From Marinobacter salsuginis (GTDB lineage Bacteria; Pseudomonadota; Gammaproteobacteria; Pseudomonadales; Oleiphilaceae), in contig NZ_BGZH01000002.1 in the NCBI RefSeq assembly GCF_009617755.1, forward strand, positions 248,001-312,000: DNA of 64,000 bases, given 5' to 3'. Under the pieces are notes generated by a model. The model worked only from the letters and a program-made list of their open reading frames with translations. It made no database searches and had not been told where the DNA came from. A program made the position numbers and the translations under genes. Shown piece by piece: positions 33,274 to 41,549 of this stretch (positions are counted from its first letter, which is position 1; every line of letters begins with the position of its first letter).

Positions 33274-33305
33274 GGGCTCACCCTGCCCTGTTGCCGGGTG
33301 AGCCC
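33274..33305 (-). other. hairpin between the binding-protein and livH genes
   Basis: GGGCTCACCC (33274-33283) and GGGTGAGCCC (33296-33305) pair perfectly. There is no T tract on the minus strand. Such hairpins after a binding-protein gene often protect the upstream mRNA or attenuate readthrough, giving more receptor than permease; this is inferred. Confidence 0.55.
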
Positions 33306-33316
33306 TGATGCCGGTC

Positions 33317-34528
33317 TTAGTTGTTAACCAGCTTGCACTTGCTCTCGGAGAGCGGACGGTAAGATTCTTCCGCCGGAATAGTCCTCAGGATCTTGTACAG
33401 ATCCCACTCATTCGTGGACTCAGCCGGGGTTTTCACTTCCGCCAGGTACATATCGTGCACCATGCGGCCGTCAACACGGATCTTGCCGTTCTTGGCAAAC
33501 ATGTCGTTGATGGGCGTATCCATCATCTGTTTGCGCACTGTCTGGGCATCATCAGACCCGGTCGCCTTGACTGCGTTCAGGTACTGCATGGTGCTGGAGT
33601 AGATACCGGCGTGAACCATGGTCGGACGAACACCGGTCTCTTCCATGAAGCGATCAGACCATTCACGGGTCTCGTCGTTCATGTCCCAGTACCAGCCGGT
33701 GGTCAACTGGATGCCCTGAGCGGTTTCCGCACCCAGTGCGTGCACGTCAGTCAGGAACAGCAGCAGAGCCGCGAGCGTCTGGCCAGACTGGGTGACACCG
33801 AACTCACTGGCTGTTGTGATGGCGTTGGTGGTGTCAGCACCGGCGTTTGCCAGGCCGATTACATCAGCGCCGGACGCCTGGGCCTGCAGGATGAAGGAGG
33901 AGAAATCCTGGGTCGGGAACGGATGGCGCACGGTGCCGATCACTTCACCGCCGTTAGCCTCAACAACGCGGGTAACGTCGCCTTCCAGAGCGTGGCCGAA
34001 CGCGTAATCCGCAGTCAGCATGTACCAGGTTTTGCCGCCCTCTTTAACCACCGCACTGGCGGTACCGTTGGCCAGCGGATAAGTGTCGTAAACGTAGTGG
34101 ATGTGGTTCGGGGTGCAGTGCTCGTTGGTGATACTGGAAGCGGCTGAACCGGAGATGATACCCAGGCGATCGTTCTCTTCCAGAATCTTGCTCACGGCAA
34201 TGGAAACGGAAGAAGCCACCATACCGGCCACCAGATCAACATCCTCGTTCTCAACCCAGCGACGAACGGTGCTGGAGGAAGTATCGGGGCTGTTACGGTC
34301 ATCAGCACTGACCACTTCGATCTTGGCGCCATTTACCTGACCACCAAAATCAGCGATCGCCATTTCCAGGGCCTTCAGCCCGTTGGGACCTGCCAGGTCA
34401 CGGTAGGTGCCGGACATATCTGCCAGGTAACCGATCTTGACCGTGTCGTTGGAAATAGCCGCTTGGGCTCCGCTTGCCATCATGGCTGATGCAACGGCTG
34501 ATGTCAGAAGCTTTTTCATCATTGTCAT
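33317..34528 (-). CDS. HAAT ABC transporter substrate-binding protein
   Basis: A 403-residue periplasmic receptor of the Peripla_BP_6 family. A signal peptide (LLTSAVASAMMASGAQA) is followed by VKIGYLADMSGTYRDLAGPN and later SGSAASSITN and WYMLTADYAFG. This subgroup is found with aromatic or short-acid catabolic genes as well as amino acids. The adjacent acyl-CoA synthetase suggests a carboxylic acid, but this is inference. Confidence 0.88.
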   Translation of the reverse strand: MTMMKKLLTSAVASAMMASGAQAAISNDTVKIGYLADMSGTYRDLAGPNGLKALEMAIADFGGQVNGAKIEVVSADDRNSPDTSSSTVRRWVENEDVDLVAGMVASSVSIAVSKILEENDRLGIISGSAASSITNEHCTPNHIHYVYDTYPLANGTASAVVKEGGKTWYMLTADYAFGHALEGDVTRVVEANGGEVIGTVRHPFPTQDFSSFILQAQASGADVIGLANAGADTTNAITTASEFGVTQSGQTLAALLLFLTDVHALGAETAQGIQLTTGWYWDMNDETREWSDRFMEETGVRPTMVHAGIYSSTMQYLNAVKATGSDDAQTVRKQMMDTPINDMFAKNGKIRVDGRMVHDMYLAEVKTPAESTNEWDLYKILRTIPAEESYRPLSESKCKLVNN

Positions 34529-34600
34529 TGTTGTATCTCCGCTACTGTCTTGCGTTGGTTCGGGTTGTTGTTGCTTTTCTTGCTCTCGTCCTATCCGGGA

Positions 34601-35323
34601 TCAGACCCCCAAATAGCGATCCAGCACCGACTGCTTGGAACTCAGTTCGTTGGCGCTGATTTCTTCCACAATCTGACCGTGCTCAACAACGTAATGACGG
34701 TCGGCTAACGGTGCTGCGAAGTGGAAATTCTGCTCAACCAGGACAATGGTCAGCCCCTTGTTTTTCAGGGCAATCAGGACCTCACCCAGCTTTTCTACAA
34801 TAACCGGGGCCAAACCCTCGGTGATTTCGTCCAGCAGCAGCATGTTGGCGCCAGTGCGCAGAATGCGCGCCATAGCCAGCATCTGCTGCTCGCCACCGGA
34901 CAGCTTGGTGCCCTGGCTGAAACGTCGTTCATACAGGTTAGGGAACATGTTGTAGATTTCTTCCAGGCTCATGCCGCCACTGCGCACAACTGGCGGCAGC
35001 GTCAGGTTCTCCTGGACACTGAGCGAGGAAAAAATGCCCCGATGTTCGGGGCAATACCCGACACCCAACCTGGCAATGTGGTGAGGCGCACAAGACATCG
35101 TTTCCTCACCGTTAATCATGATTGAGCCGGTGCGCCGGCCAACCATATTCATAATGGCTTTGAGGGTTGTACTCCGACCTGCACCATTGCGGCCCAGCAG
35201 GGTCACCAGCTCACCACGGTGCACCACCATATCGATACCATGGAGGATGTGGGATTCGCCGTAAAAGGCGTGCAATCCCGAGAGTCGGAGCTGCTCGTAT
35301 TCGCGATCTGATTTACTGGTCAT
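34601..35323 (-). CDS. livF: HAAT ABC transporter ATPase (LivF-like) with altered Walker A
   Basis: A 240-residue ATPase. Signature LSGGEQQMLAMARIL and Walker B NMLLLDEITEGLAP are normal, but Walker A reads GRNGAGRSTT, with Arg (codon CGG) in place of the usual Lys. The frame is clean, so this is a real substitution if the base calls are right. It overlaps livG by four bases (ATGA). Confidence 0.88.
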   Translation of the reverse strand: MTSKSDREYEQLRLSGLHAFYGESHILHGIDMVVHRGELVTLLGRNGAGRSTTLKAIMNMVGRRTGSIMINGEETMSCAPHHIARLGVGYCPEHRGIFSSLSVQENLTLPPVVRSGGMSLEEIYNMFPNLYERRFSQGTKLSGGEQQMLAMARILRTGANMLLLDEITEGLAPVIVEKLGEVLIALKNKGLTIVLVEQNFHFAAPLADRHYVVEHGQIVEEISANELSSKQSVLDRYLGV

Positions 35324-36123
35324 TGCGCCGCCTCCGACTGCTCGCTGTCAGCGGTAGTACCCCGCTCTCCACTACCATCACTACCCATGTATACCTCGCG
35401 CACCCTTGGATCTGCAGAGACCGAGGCGTAATCACCCTCGGTCAGAACAGCCCCCTGAGCCAGCACGGTGATGCGATCGCACAATTTGCTGACCACGCTG
35501 AGGTTGTGCTCAACCATCAGAACGGTTCGTCCCGCTGCCGCCTTGCGTACGAGCTCTACCACACGATCCACGTCTTCCGAACCCATGCCCTGGGTTGGCT
35601 CGTCAAGCAACAGGATTTCCGGCTCCATGGCCAGCGTGGTTGCCAATTCCAGTGCACGCTTGCGCCCGTAGGCCAACTCAACGGTGGTGGTATTGGCAAA
35701 CTCTGCAAGGCCAACGGCATCCAGAAGCTCCATGCAGCGCTGATTCAGCTTGTGCAGGGAATTGCCGGATTTCCAGAAACTGAAGGAGGTGCCCTCGAAC
35801 GTCTGCAAGGCTACGCGGATGTTCTCCAGCGCTGTCATGTGAGGGAATACGGCAGAGATCTGAAACGAGCGGACAATGCCCTGGCGGGCGATGGCGGCGG
35901 ACTTCATGGTGGTGATGTCCTGATCCTTGAACAGGATCTGACCACGAGTCGGGATCAGGAATTTGGTGAGCAGATTGAAGACCGTGGTCTTGCCAGCACC
36001 GTTAGGGCCGATCAGGGCGTGAATATGGCCTTTCTGGACCTTCAGGTTCACGTCGTCGACCGCAACAAAGCCCTTGAATTCTTTGACAAGGTTACGGGTC
36101 TCCAGAACGTACTGTTCACTCAT
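35320..36123 (-). CDS. livG: HAAT ABC transporter ATPase (LivG-like)
   Basis: A 267-residue ATPase: Walker A GPNGAGKTTV (canonical Lys), signature region VELAYGRKRALELATTLA, Walker B EILLLDEPTQGMG, and the C-terminal extension ending with an acidic tail. It is the partner of LivF. A palindromic site (36177-36198) lies 54-75 bases upstream of its start, so livG may have an internal promoter. Confidence 0.9.
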   Translation of the reverse strand: MSEQYVLETRNLVKEFKGFVAVDDVNLKVQKGHIHALIGPNGAGKTTVFNLLTKFLIPTRGQILFKDQDITTMKSAAIARQGIVRSFQISAVFPHMTALENIRVALQTFEGTSFSFWKSGNSLHKLNQRCMELLDAVGLAEFANTTTVELAYGRKRALELATTLAMEPEILLLDEPTQGMGSEDVDRVVELVRKAAAGRTVLMVEHNLSVVSKLCDRITVLAQGAVLTEGDYASVSADPRVREVYMGSDGSGERGTTADSEQSEAAQ

Positions 36124-36176
36124 GAGCCAATCTACCTTTGTTATTGTTGTGCGTTTTATCTGTTTACCAGATTAGA

Positions 36177-36198
36177 TTGACGTATACGTAAACGTCAA
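36177..36198 (-). promoter_or_regulatory. palindromic operator candidate upstream of livG
   Basis: TTGACGT (36177-36183) and ACGTCAA (36192-36198) flank ATACGTAA. The right 16 bases match 13 of 16 positions of a second site upstream of the acyl-CoA synthetase (39133-39148). The likely binder is a single regulator encoded elsewhere. Confidence 0.6.
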
Positions 36199-36201
36199 CA
36201 C

Positions 36202-37005
36202 TTAATTGCAGTTTTTAAGTACACTCTCGCTACGCAAAAAGTCGTATAGAAGGTCTACTACCTGGTCCTGCTTTTCCAGGTGCGGAGAATGCCCGGCATC
36301 CTCCAGAATCACGCCGTGGGCGCTCTCCCCGATGCCAGCAACGATGTCTGCAACCTGTTCAGGCACGCCGTATTCATCGTTCTCCCCTTGAATGATCATA
36401 GCCGGACATTCGATCGCTGCCAGCCAGCGACGGAAATCCATGGCTGACTGAAAGCCCTCATCGCGCCAGACTGTCTGCCAGGCATTGAAAAGGTCGTCGG
36501 TCCGGTCGCCATGATAACGTGCCAAACGCTCCCGGATATCGGTCTCCCGATAACGAACAGCCATCTCCTCTATGCCGGCAAGGGTAAGGTGATCCGCATA
36601 GATATGCGCAGCCATGGTTATCAGAGCCTTCACGCGTTCACCCATGGTACCGGCCGTCACGAGGGCAATGGATCCACCATCACTGTGCCCTACCAGCACA
36701 ATATCCTGAATTGCGAGCTTGTCCAGCAACCTGGGCAACCACCGATGACCGGCAACTTCCAGGTAATCATAGGGGCGAGGGAGCTCTTCGTCAGACGAGT
36801 GGCCATAACCCTGACGATTGTAGATCAGTGCGTCGCAGCCGGTGGCTTTGGCCAGTTTTTCCGGAAACTTCCGCCACAGGGCAATGCTACCGAGGGACTC
36901 ATGCAGAAAAACCAGCACCGGCCCTTTCGGCTCCTTATGCTGGATTCGTCTGACCTCCAGCTCCACACCGTCGCCCACCGGCACCATCGTGTCTCGAATC
37001 TGCAT
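36202..37005 (-). CDS. alpha/beta-fold hydrolase
   Basis: A 267-residue hydrolase: oxyanion region FLHESLGSIALWRKFPEKLA, nucleophile elbow VGHSDGGSIAL, late Asp in QGENDEYG and His in DAGHSPHLEK. The closest-looking relatives are ester or carbon-carbon bond hydrolases in aromatic and short-acid catabolism. It sits between the thioesterase and livG, four bases after the thioesterase stop. Confidence 0.82.
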   Translation of the reverse strand: MQIRDTMVPVGDGVELEVRRIQHKEPKGPVLVFLHESLGSIALWRKFPEKLAKATGCDALIYNRQGYGHSSDEELPRPYDYLEVAGHRWLPRLLDKLAIQDIVLVGHSDGGSIALVTAGTMGERVKALITMAAHIYADHLTLAGIEEMAVRYRETDIRERLARYHGDRTDDLFNAWQTVWRDEGFQSAMDFRRWLAAIECPAMIIQGENDEYGVPEQVADIVAGIGESAHGVILEDAGHSPHLEKQDQVVDLLYDFLRSESVLKNCN

Positions 37006-37009
37006 GGCG

Positions 37010-37426
37010 CTACCTGTTTGGAGGAATTGAATAGGTCATGGTGGAGTGTGCAACCGGCTCTTCGGCGACTTCGGAGTAAACGAACACTTCGCCCACACCC
37101 ATGGTTCGGCCGACTTTCAGCATGGTAGCCCGAGCCCAGATGGGCTGATGGGCCACTGGCTTGCGGAGAAAGTTGATGTTCAGGTTGGTGGTTACCGCCA
37201 GGGGAACCAGGCCAATCTTGCTCAACAGCGCCGCATAAAGGGTGACGTCCGCCAGTCCCATCATGGCCGGCCCGGAGACAGTTCCCCCGGGCCTGAGGTG
37301 CTCCTCATCCACTTCCAGCTTCATCTCTGCCCAGCCATCCCCGAGCTTCTGCAGGGTGCCGTAGGCGGCCCCCTGCGGAAACTCCTCGTCGAGGAAGGCC
37401 TGCAGCTCTTCAAACGTAATGATCAT
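37010..37426 (-). CDS. PaaI-type hotdog thioesterase
   Basis: A 138-residue hotdog-fold protein with EEHLRPGGTVSGPAMMGLAD and TTNLNINFLRKP, the usual helix and strand signatures of PaaI-like acyl-CoA thioesterases. Its ATG overlaps the stop of the acyl-CoA synthetase (ATGA), which suggests coupled production and a proof-reading or CoA-recycling role. Confidence 0.85.
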   Translation of the reverse strand: MIITFEELQAFLDEEFPQGAAYGTLQKLGDGWAEMKLEVDEEHLRPGGTVSGPAMMGLADVTLYAALLSKIGLVPLAVTTNLNINFLRKPVAHQPIWARATMLKVGRTMGVGEVFVYSEVAEEPVAHSTMTYSIPPNR

Positions 37427-39072
37427 GCGCCGATTTCTTCCTTGGCCTGATTACGCAGAACGAACCGCTGTATTTTGCCACTGGGCGTCTTGGGCAGTTC
37501 ATCAACAAACTCGATTTCCCGGGGGAAGGCGTGGGTGGAGAGTCTGCGACGCACCAGTTCCTGAAGCTCATCTTTCAGGGCCTGTTCATCTCCGACGGCA
37601 TAATCGCCCTTGATCACCACATAGGCCTTGATAATGGAGCCGCGCTTCTCATCGGGCTTGCCGACAACACCTGACTCCGCCACAGCGGCGTGCTCCAGCA
37701 AGGTGCTTTCCACGTCGGCGGGGCCCACGCGGTAGCCGGCGGTGGTGATGATGTCATCGTCCCGGCCGCTGAAGGAGAAGTTGCCGTTGCCGTGATTGAT
37801 AACCATGTCGCCGGTGAGGTAGTAACCGTTCACAAACGGATCTTTCTCACCCCAGGTGTAACCGTCGAAATGGAAGAGCGGGGAGGCCTTCACGTCGACA
37901 GCCAGCTGCCCGACTTCGCCCTCGCCCACAACTTCGTTCTTCTCATTCAGGGCAACCACCTTGTGGCCCGGGGACGCATAGCCCATGGAACCTTCGCGGA
38001 CCGGATGCGCAAGACCGTGGAAGTTGCAACAGGTCATGCCGGTTTCGGTCTGGCCGTAGTGGTCTTTCACGGGGCAGAAGTGGCGATTGCGAATCCAGTT
38101 CACCACTTCCGGGTTCAGAGGTTCACCGGCACTGCTGGCAACCCGCAGGCCCAGGTTTTCGCCTTCCGGCAGAACGTGATCGTTGGCCTTGAGCAGGCGG
38201 TAAGCCGTAGGCGCCGCTGCCAGGTTGGTGATCTTGTATTTGCGGATCATGTCGTAGGTGGATTCCGGCGTGAAACCGCCCGGGTTGAAATGGGTCGCGT
38301 GGCCCATCAGCAGGGGCCCTACCACCGCGTAGTAAAGACCGTAGGCCCAGCCAGGATCGGCCACGTTCCAGAACTTGTCGCCGTCCTGCAGATCAATGGC
38401 ATACTTCATGTAGACGTAGAACGCCAGCAGTGCTTTGGCGGGAACCGCGACGCCCTTGGATTTACCGACGGTTCCGGAGGTGAACATCTGAAGGAACGGA
38501 TCATCGCCCTTGATCATGACTGGCTCAAACTCGCTGGACTGGGCGGCCAGAGTTTGTTCGAAATCGGGAATGTCCGCACCAATCTCACTGGCGTTGACGC
38601 CAACAACTGGCGGGCACACCTTGACGTCGTTCAGCTTGGGGTAGTTTTCAGGGTTGGTCACTACCAGCTTGGTACAGGCTCGTTCAAAACGGTATTCGAT
38701 GGCCCCGGAACCGAAGGCAGTGAACAGTGGCTGATACACGGCGCCGGCACGCAGGGTTCCGGCGATAACGATCAGCAGCTCAGGCGTGCGCGGCAGGAGT
38801 GCAGCCACCCGGTCGCCCTTCCCGATGCCTTTGGATTTCAGATAATTGGCAAAACGCGCGGAGGCCTCTTTCAGTTCGGCGAAAGTCAGGGTGCCGTCAC
38901 CGCCATCCTCGGTTTCGTAGTAAAGGGCAACGCGACTGGGATCATCCGCCCACTTGTCGCAGATTTCGTGACATACGTTGAGCCCGCTATCCAGACGTCC
39001 ATCCAGGATGTCCGCTTCCAGAGCAGCAGGATCGAAGTTGTTGTAAACGTCGGTATATTCCGGAAGGCTCAT
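37423..39072 (-). CDS. AMP-forming acyl-CoA synthetase
   Basis: A 549-residue adenylate-forming enzyme. P-loop-like MFTSGTVGKSKGVAVP, then DHYGQTETGM, GYYLTGDM, GRDDDIITTAGYRVGP, and the catalytic Lys in LPKTPSGKIQRF. It is closest to short/medium-chain acyl-CoA synthetases. The ATG at 39072 has AGGAG six bases upstream and is preferred over a TTG two codons earlier. It heads the operon leading through the thioesterase and hydrolase to the ABC transporter, so it probably activates the imported acid. Confidence 0.9.
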   Translation of the reverse strand: MSLPEYTDVYNNFDPAALEADILDGRLDSGLNVCHEICDKWADDPSRVALYYETEDGGDGTLTFAELKEASARFANYLKSKGIGKGDRVAALLPRTPELLIVIAGTLRAGAVYQPLFTAFGSGAIEYRFERACTKLVVTNPENYPKLNDVKVCPPVVGVNASEIGADIPDFEQTLAAQSSEFEPVMIKGDDPFLQMFTSGTVGKSKGVAVPAKALLAFYVYMKYAIDLQDGDKFWNVADPGWAYGLYYAVVGPLLMGHATHFNPGGFTPESTYDMIRKYKITNLAAAPTAYRLLKANDHVLPEGENLGLRVASSAGEPLNPEVVNWIRNRHFCPVKDHYGQTETGMTCCNFHGLAHPVREGSMGYASPGHKVVALNEKNEVVGEGEVGQLAVDVKASPLFHFDGYTWGEKDPFVNGYYLTGDMVINHGNGNFSFSGRDDDIITTAGYRVGPADVESTLLEHAAVAESGVVGKPDEKRGSIIKAYVVIKGDYAVGDEQALKDELQELVRRRLSTHAFPREIEFVDELPKTPSGKIQRFVLRNQAKEEIGA

Positions 39073-39131
39073 TCTCAACTCCTGTTGTTTTTATCATTGA
39101 AAGCACGGGTCAAGGTTTAGCACAGGCTTCA

Positions 39132-39148
39132 CTTTACGTAAAGGTAAA
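39132..39148 (-). promoter_or_regulatory. palindromic operator candidate upstream of the acyl-CoA synthetase
   Basis: It contains the perfect 12-base palindrome CTTTACGTAAAG (39132-39143) and the repeat TTTAC...GTAAA (39133-39148). It is 60 bases before the synthetase start and similar to the site before livG. Its character recalls MerR-type (LiuR-like) operators in proteobacteria; this is from memory and not verified. Confidence 0.6.
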
Positions 39149-39245
39149 CTTTAGACCAAAAAGGAAGAAATCTGCGTGGTTTTATGAGGTGGAAAACCGG
39201 GCGCAGCGGGCATGCCGCGCCCGGGAAAGAGCTCCCGAACGGACC

Positions 39246-40307
39246 TCAGGATTGAGGGGGAAATTTTTCGGAATGGCGGCTAGACAGGATATGGTGGAGG
39301 GATCCGCACTCAACCATTGGGTCGTCACAGTTCACCACAATGTCGGAGCGGGCAATGACATAACCCTTGCCGGTGATGCTGTTCTTGATTACCTGGTATT
39401 CACCCTCTTCTTCAACGGCGGTAAATTCACCGATAAAACCGGTCTCTCTCAGGGAAACGGTTTCGAGCTTGTCGCCCGGCTTAATGTTGCCTTCGTAGTT
39501 CATCAAAGCCAGGCGGGCGGAGGTGCCAGTGCCGGTGGTGCTCCGGCAAATCACACCGGGATGCACATAGGTTGCAGACCGGGAGCGATAATAGCCTTCG
39601 GCCACATGCTCTACGGGCCCCATGAAGTGAAGGAACGGCAGTGGCCCCACGTCCCCAAGGGTGTAATGAGAAAAGCCCCGTTCGGCCTGAATGGCCTCAA
39701 CAATGGCATGGGCGGTTTCCGACAGCTTGCGCTCTTCGTCCAGGGTCAGATCAAAGCCCAGACTGGACGCATCCACCAGCGCATAAAAGCCACCGCTGTA
39801 GGCCACGCTGTAGGTAATCTCACCCAACGAGGGCACGTCGATGCTGGCCTTGTAGGTGTGAATATAACTGGGCAACCCTTCACAGGTGATGGCTTCCACC
39901 ACGCCGTCCTGTACGGTCGCCTCGATCTGAACCAGGCCAGCAGGAGATTCCAGGAGAAAGTTCTGATTGCCTTCCTGTTTCGGCACGATACCTGATTCCA
40001 ACACTGCGGTGGCCGTGCAGATGGTGTTGGAGCCGGAGTAAATCGGGTAACCCATGACTTCCATGATGATGTAACCGGCGGCCGCTCGGGGATCCGTTGG
40101 CGGCACCAGCAAATCCACGGACATTTCGGGCACGCCATATGGCTCTTCCAACAAAAGCCGACGCAGGCCATCGGCATCATCGCGCAGGTATTCCATCTGC
40201 GCACGAACCGTATCGCCGGGCAATTGATCAATGCCACCGGTCACGATCCGGCTGACATCACCGCCGGCATGGGTATCCATCAACTGAATGGTTAGCTCGG
40301 GTTTCAT
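39246..40307 (-). CDS. proline racemase-family protein lacking both catalytic cysteines
   Basis: A 353-residue proline racemase/hydroxyproline epimerase-fold protein. The first catalytic position, in the family MCGH motif, reads YSGSNT (Ser), and the second, family DRSPCG or DRSPTG, reads CRSTTGTGTSARLAL (Thr). Cys/Cys members are racemases or epimerases and Cys/Thr members are trans-3-hydroxyproline dehydratases; a Ser/Thr pair fits neither, so the reaction may differ. The ATG overlaps the stop of the upstream dehydrogenase by one base (TGATG); the longer frame to 40349 is rejected. Confidence 0.82.
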   Translation of the reverse strand: MKPELTIQLMDTHAGGDVSRIVTGGIDQLPGDTVRAQMEYLRDDADGLRRLLLEEPYGVPEMSVDLLVPPTDPRAAAGYIIMEVMGYPIYSGSNTICTATAVLESGIVPKQEGNQNFLLESPAGLVQIEATVQDGVVEAITCEGLPSYIHTYKASIDVPSLGEITYSVAYSGGFYALVDASSLGFDLTLDEERKLSETAHAIVEAIQAERGFSHYTLGDVGPLPFLHFMGPVEHVAEGYYRSRSATYVHPGVICRSTTGTGTSARLALMNYEGNIKPGDKLETVSLRETGFIGEFTAVEEEGEYQVIKNSITGKGYVIARSDIVVNCDDPMVECGSLHHILSSRHSEKFPPQS

Positions 40308-41449
40308 CAGGCTCTCTCCAGTGACCAGGGTTGGCCGTGTTCTTCCCATTGTGAGTCGGGAACGATCACGATCTTGCCGAGATAATTGCTACCCCGGTTC
40401 ACAAAGTATTCTTCTGCCCGATGCAGATCAGAGAGCCTGAAGGCACCGTGCAGAACCGGTTTCAGTTGCCCTCCCCGGATCCAGGCCATCAACTGTTCGG
40501 CCTCCTCCCGGGTGCCGTGGGATACCCCGAAGATCTGTACCTGGTAGAGGTAGATCCGGGTCCACAGGATTTCGCTGATATTGCCGCCGCTGGCGCCAGC
40601 AATACTGAGTCGCGGATAGGTGCTGCGGGCGTTCATATCAAAGATCATGGTGTCGATGAACACATCGGTCATCTCACCGCCGACCAGATCCATCACCGCA
40701 TCAATGGGTTTGCCGCCAGTTTCCGCTTTCACCCGATCCACGAAGCTATCCATGTCCGAGCGATCCAGTACCGCCTCGGCACCCAGTTCCAGCAGCGCTG
40801 CCGCCTTGTCCTGTTTACTGAGGGCATAGGGAATAGCCCCCATGATCCGGCAAAGCTGGATCAGCGCGGTGCCAACGCCACCGCTGGCCCCCGTAACCAG
40901 AACCCGCTCCCCGGCCTTGATGTTGGCCGAGGTAAGCATGTGCATGGCAGTCTGATAGGAACACATGCCCATGGACGCCACTTCGGCATCTGAGAGTTCG
41001 GCATTGGGTATGTGATGAAACTGGTCCGACGGGAGCGCTACATATTCCGCATAGCCGCCGTCGGCGCCGTGACCAAAGTAATCGGGCGTGAGGTTGATGT
41101 CCCGCCGATCATTGGCGTAGATGTTGAAATCCAGCAGGCCCCGTTCACCGATTCGGGACTCATCCACCCCTTCGCCAACGGCCGCGACACGCCCGGCGAT
41201 ATCCGCCCCCTGAATCCGGGGAAACGTCAGCGTGGGCTTACCGCCCATCTGAAAGGATGTCATTTCGCCTTTTTTGGTGGGATAAAGCCCTTCCCGCGCC
41301 TTGCGATCGGTGTTGTTCTTCGCCGTGGCTGTGACCCGGACAAGCACCTCTCCCGGCCCGGGAGCAGGAACAGACACGTCCTGATACTCCAGTTTATCGA
41401 CATCACCGTGACCGGTAAGAACCATGGCTTTCATGGTGTTCGGGATCAT
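40307..41449 (-). CDS. zinc-type alcohol dehydrogenase/quinone reductase family protein (MDR)
   Basis: A 380-residue medium-chain dehydrogenase. The GroES-like domain opens MKAMVLTGHGDVDKLEYQDV, and the NADP-binding motif is VLVTGASGGVGTALIQLCR. The zinc-ligand pattern is not clear, so it may be a zinc-free quinone reductase-like member. It forms a two-gene operon with the proline racemase-family gene, with a one-base overlap. Confidence 0.82.
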   Translation of the reverse strand: MIPNTMKAMVLTGHGDVDKLEYQDVSVPAPGPGEVLVRVTATAKNNTDRKAREGLYPTKKGEMTSFQMGGKPTLTFPRIQGADIAGRVAAVGEGVDESRIGERGLLDFNIYANDRRDINLTPDYFGHGADGGYAEYVALPSDQFHHIPNAELSDAEVASMGMCSYQTAMHMLTSANIKAGERVLVTGASGGVGTALIQLCRIMGAIPYALSKQDKAAALLELGAEAVLDRSDMDSFVDRVKAETGGKPIDAVMDLVGGEMTDVFIDTMIFDMNARSTYPRLSIAGASGGNISEILWTRIYLYQVQIFGVSHGTREEAEQLMAWIRGGQLKPVLHGAFRLSDLHRAEEYFVNRGSNYLGKIVIVPDSQWEEHGQPWSLERA

Positions 41450-41549
41450 GGGCTGACGATCCTCCCTGTTTGCTGAATTTCGGGTATTCAGAGAGGATAG
41501 GTGAGTTTACCGGGCGTGTCAGTGCGTGTTGCGGGTATCCATTACCAGA

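Noticed and set aside
31326..36123. Assigning the ABC transporter to leucine/valine uptake.
   Set aside because: The family transports many compounds, and its operon partners (acyl-CoA synthetase, thioesterase) point to an organic acid, so no substrate was assigned.
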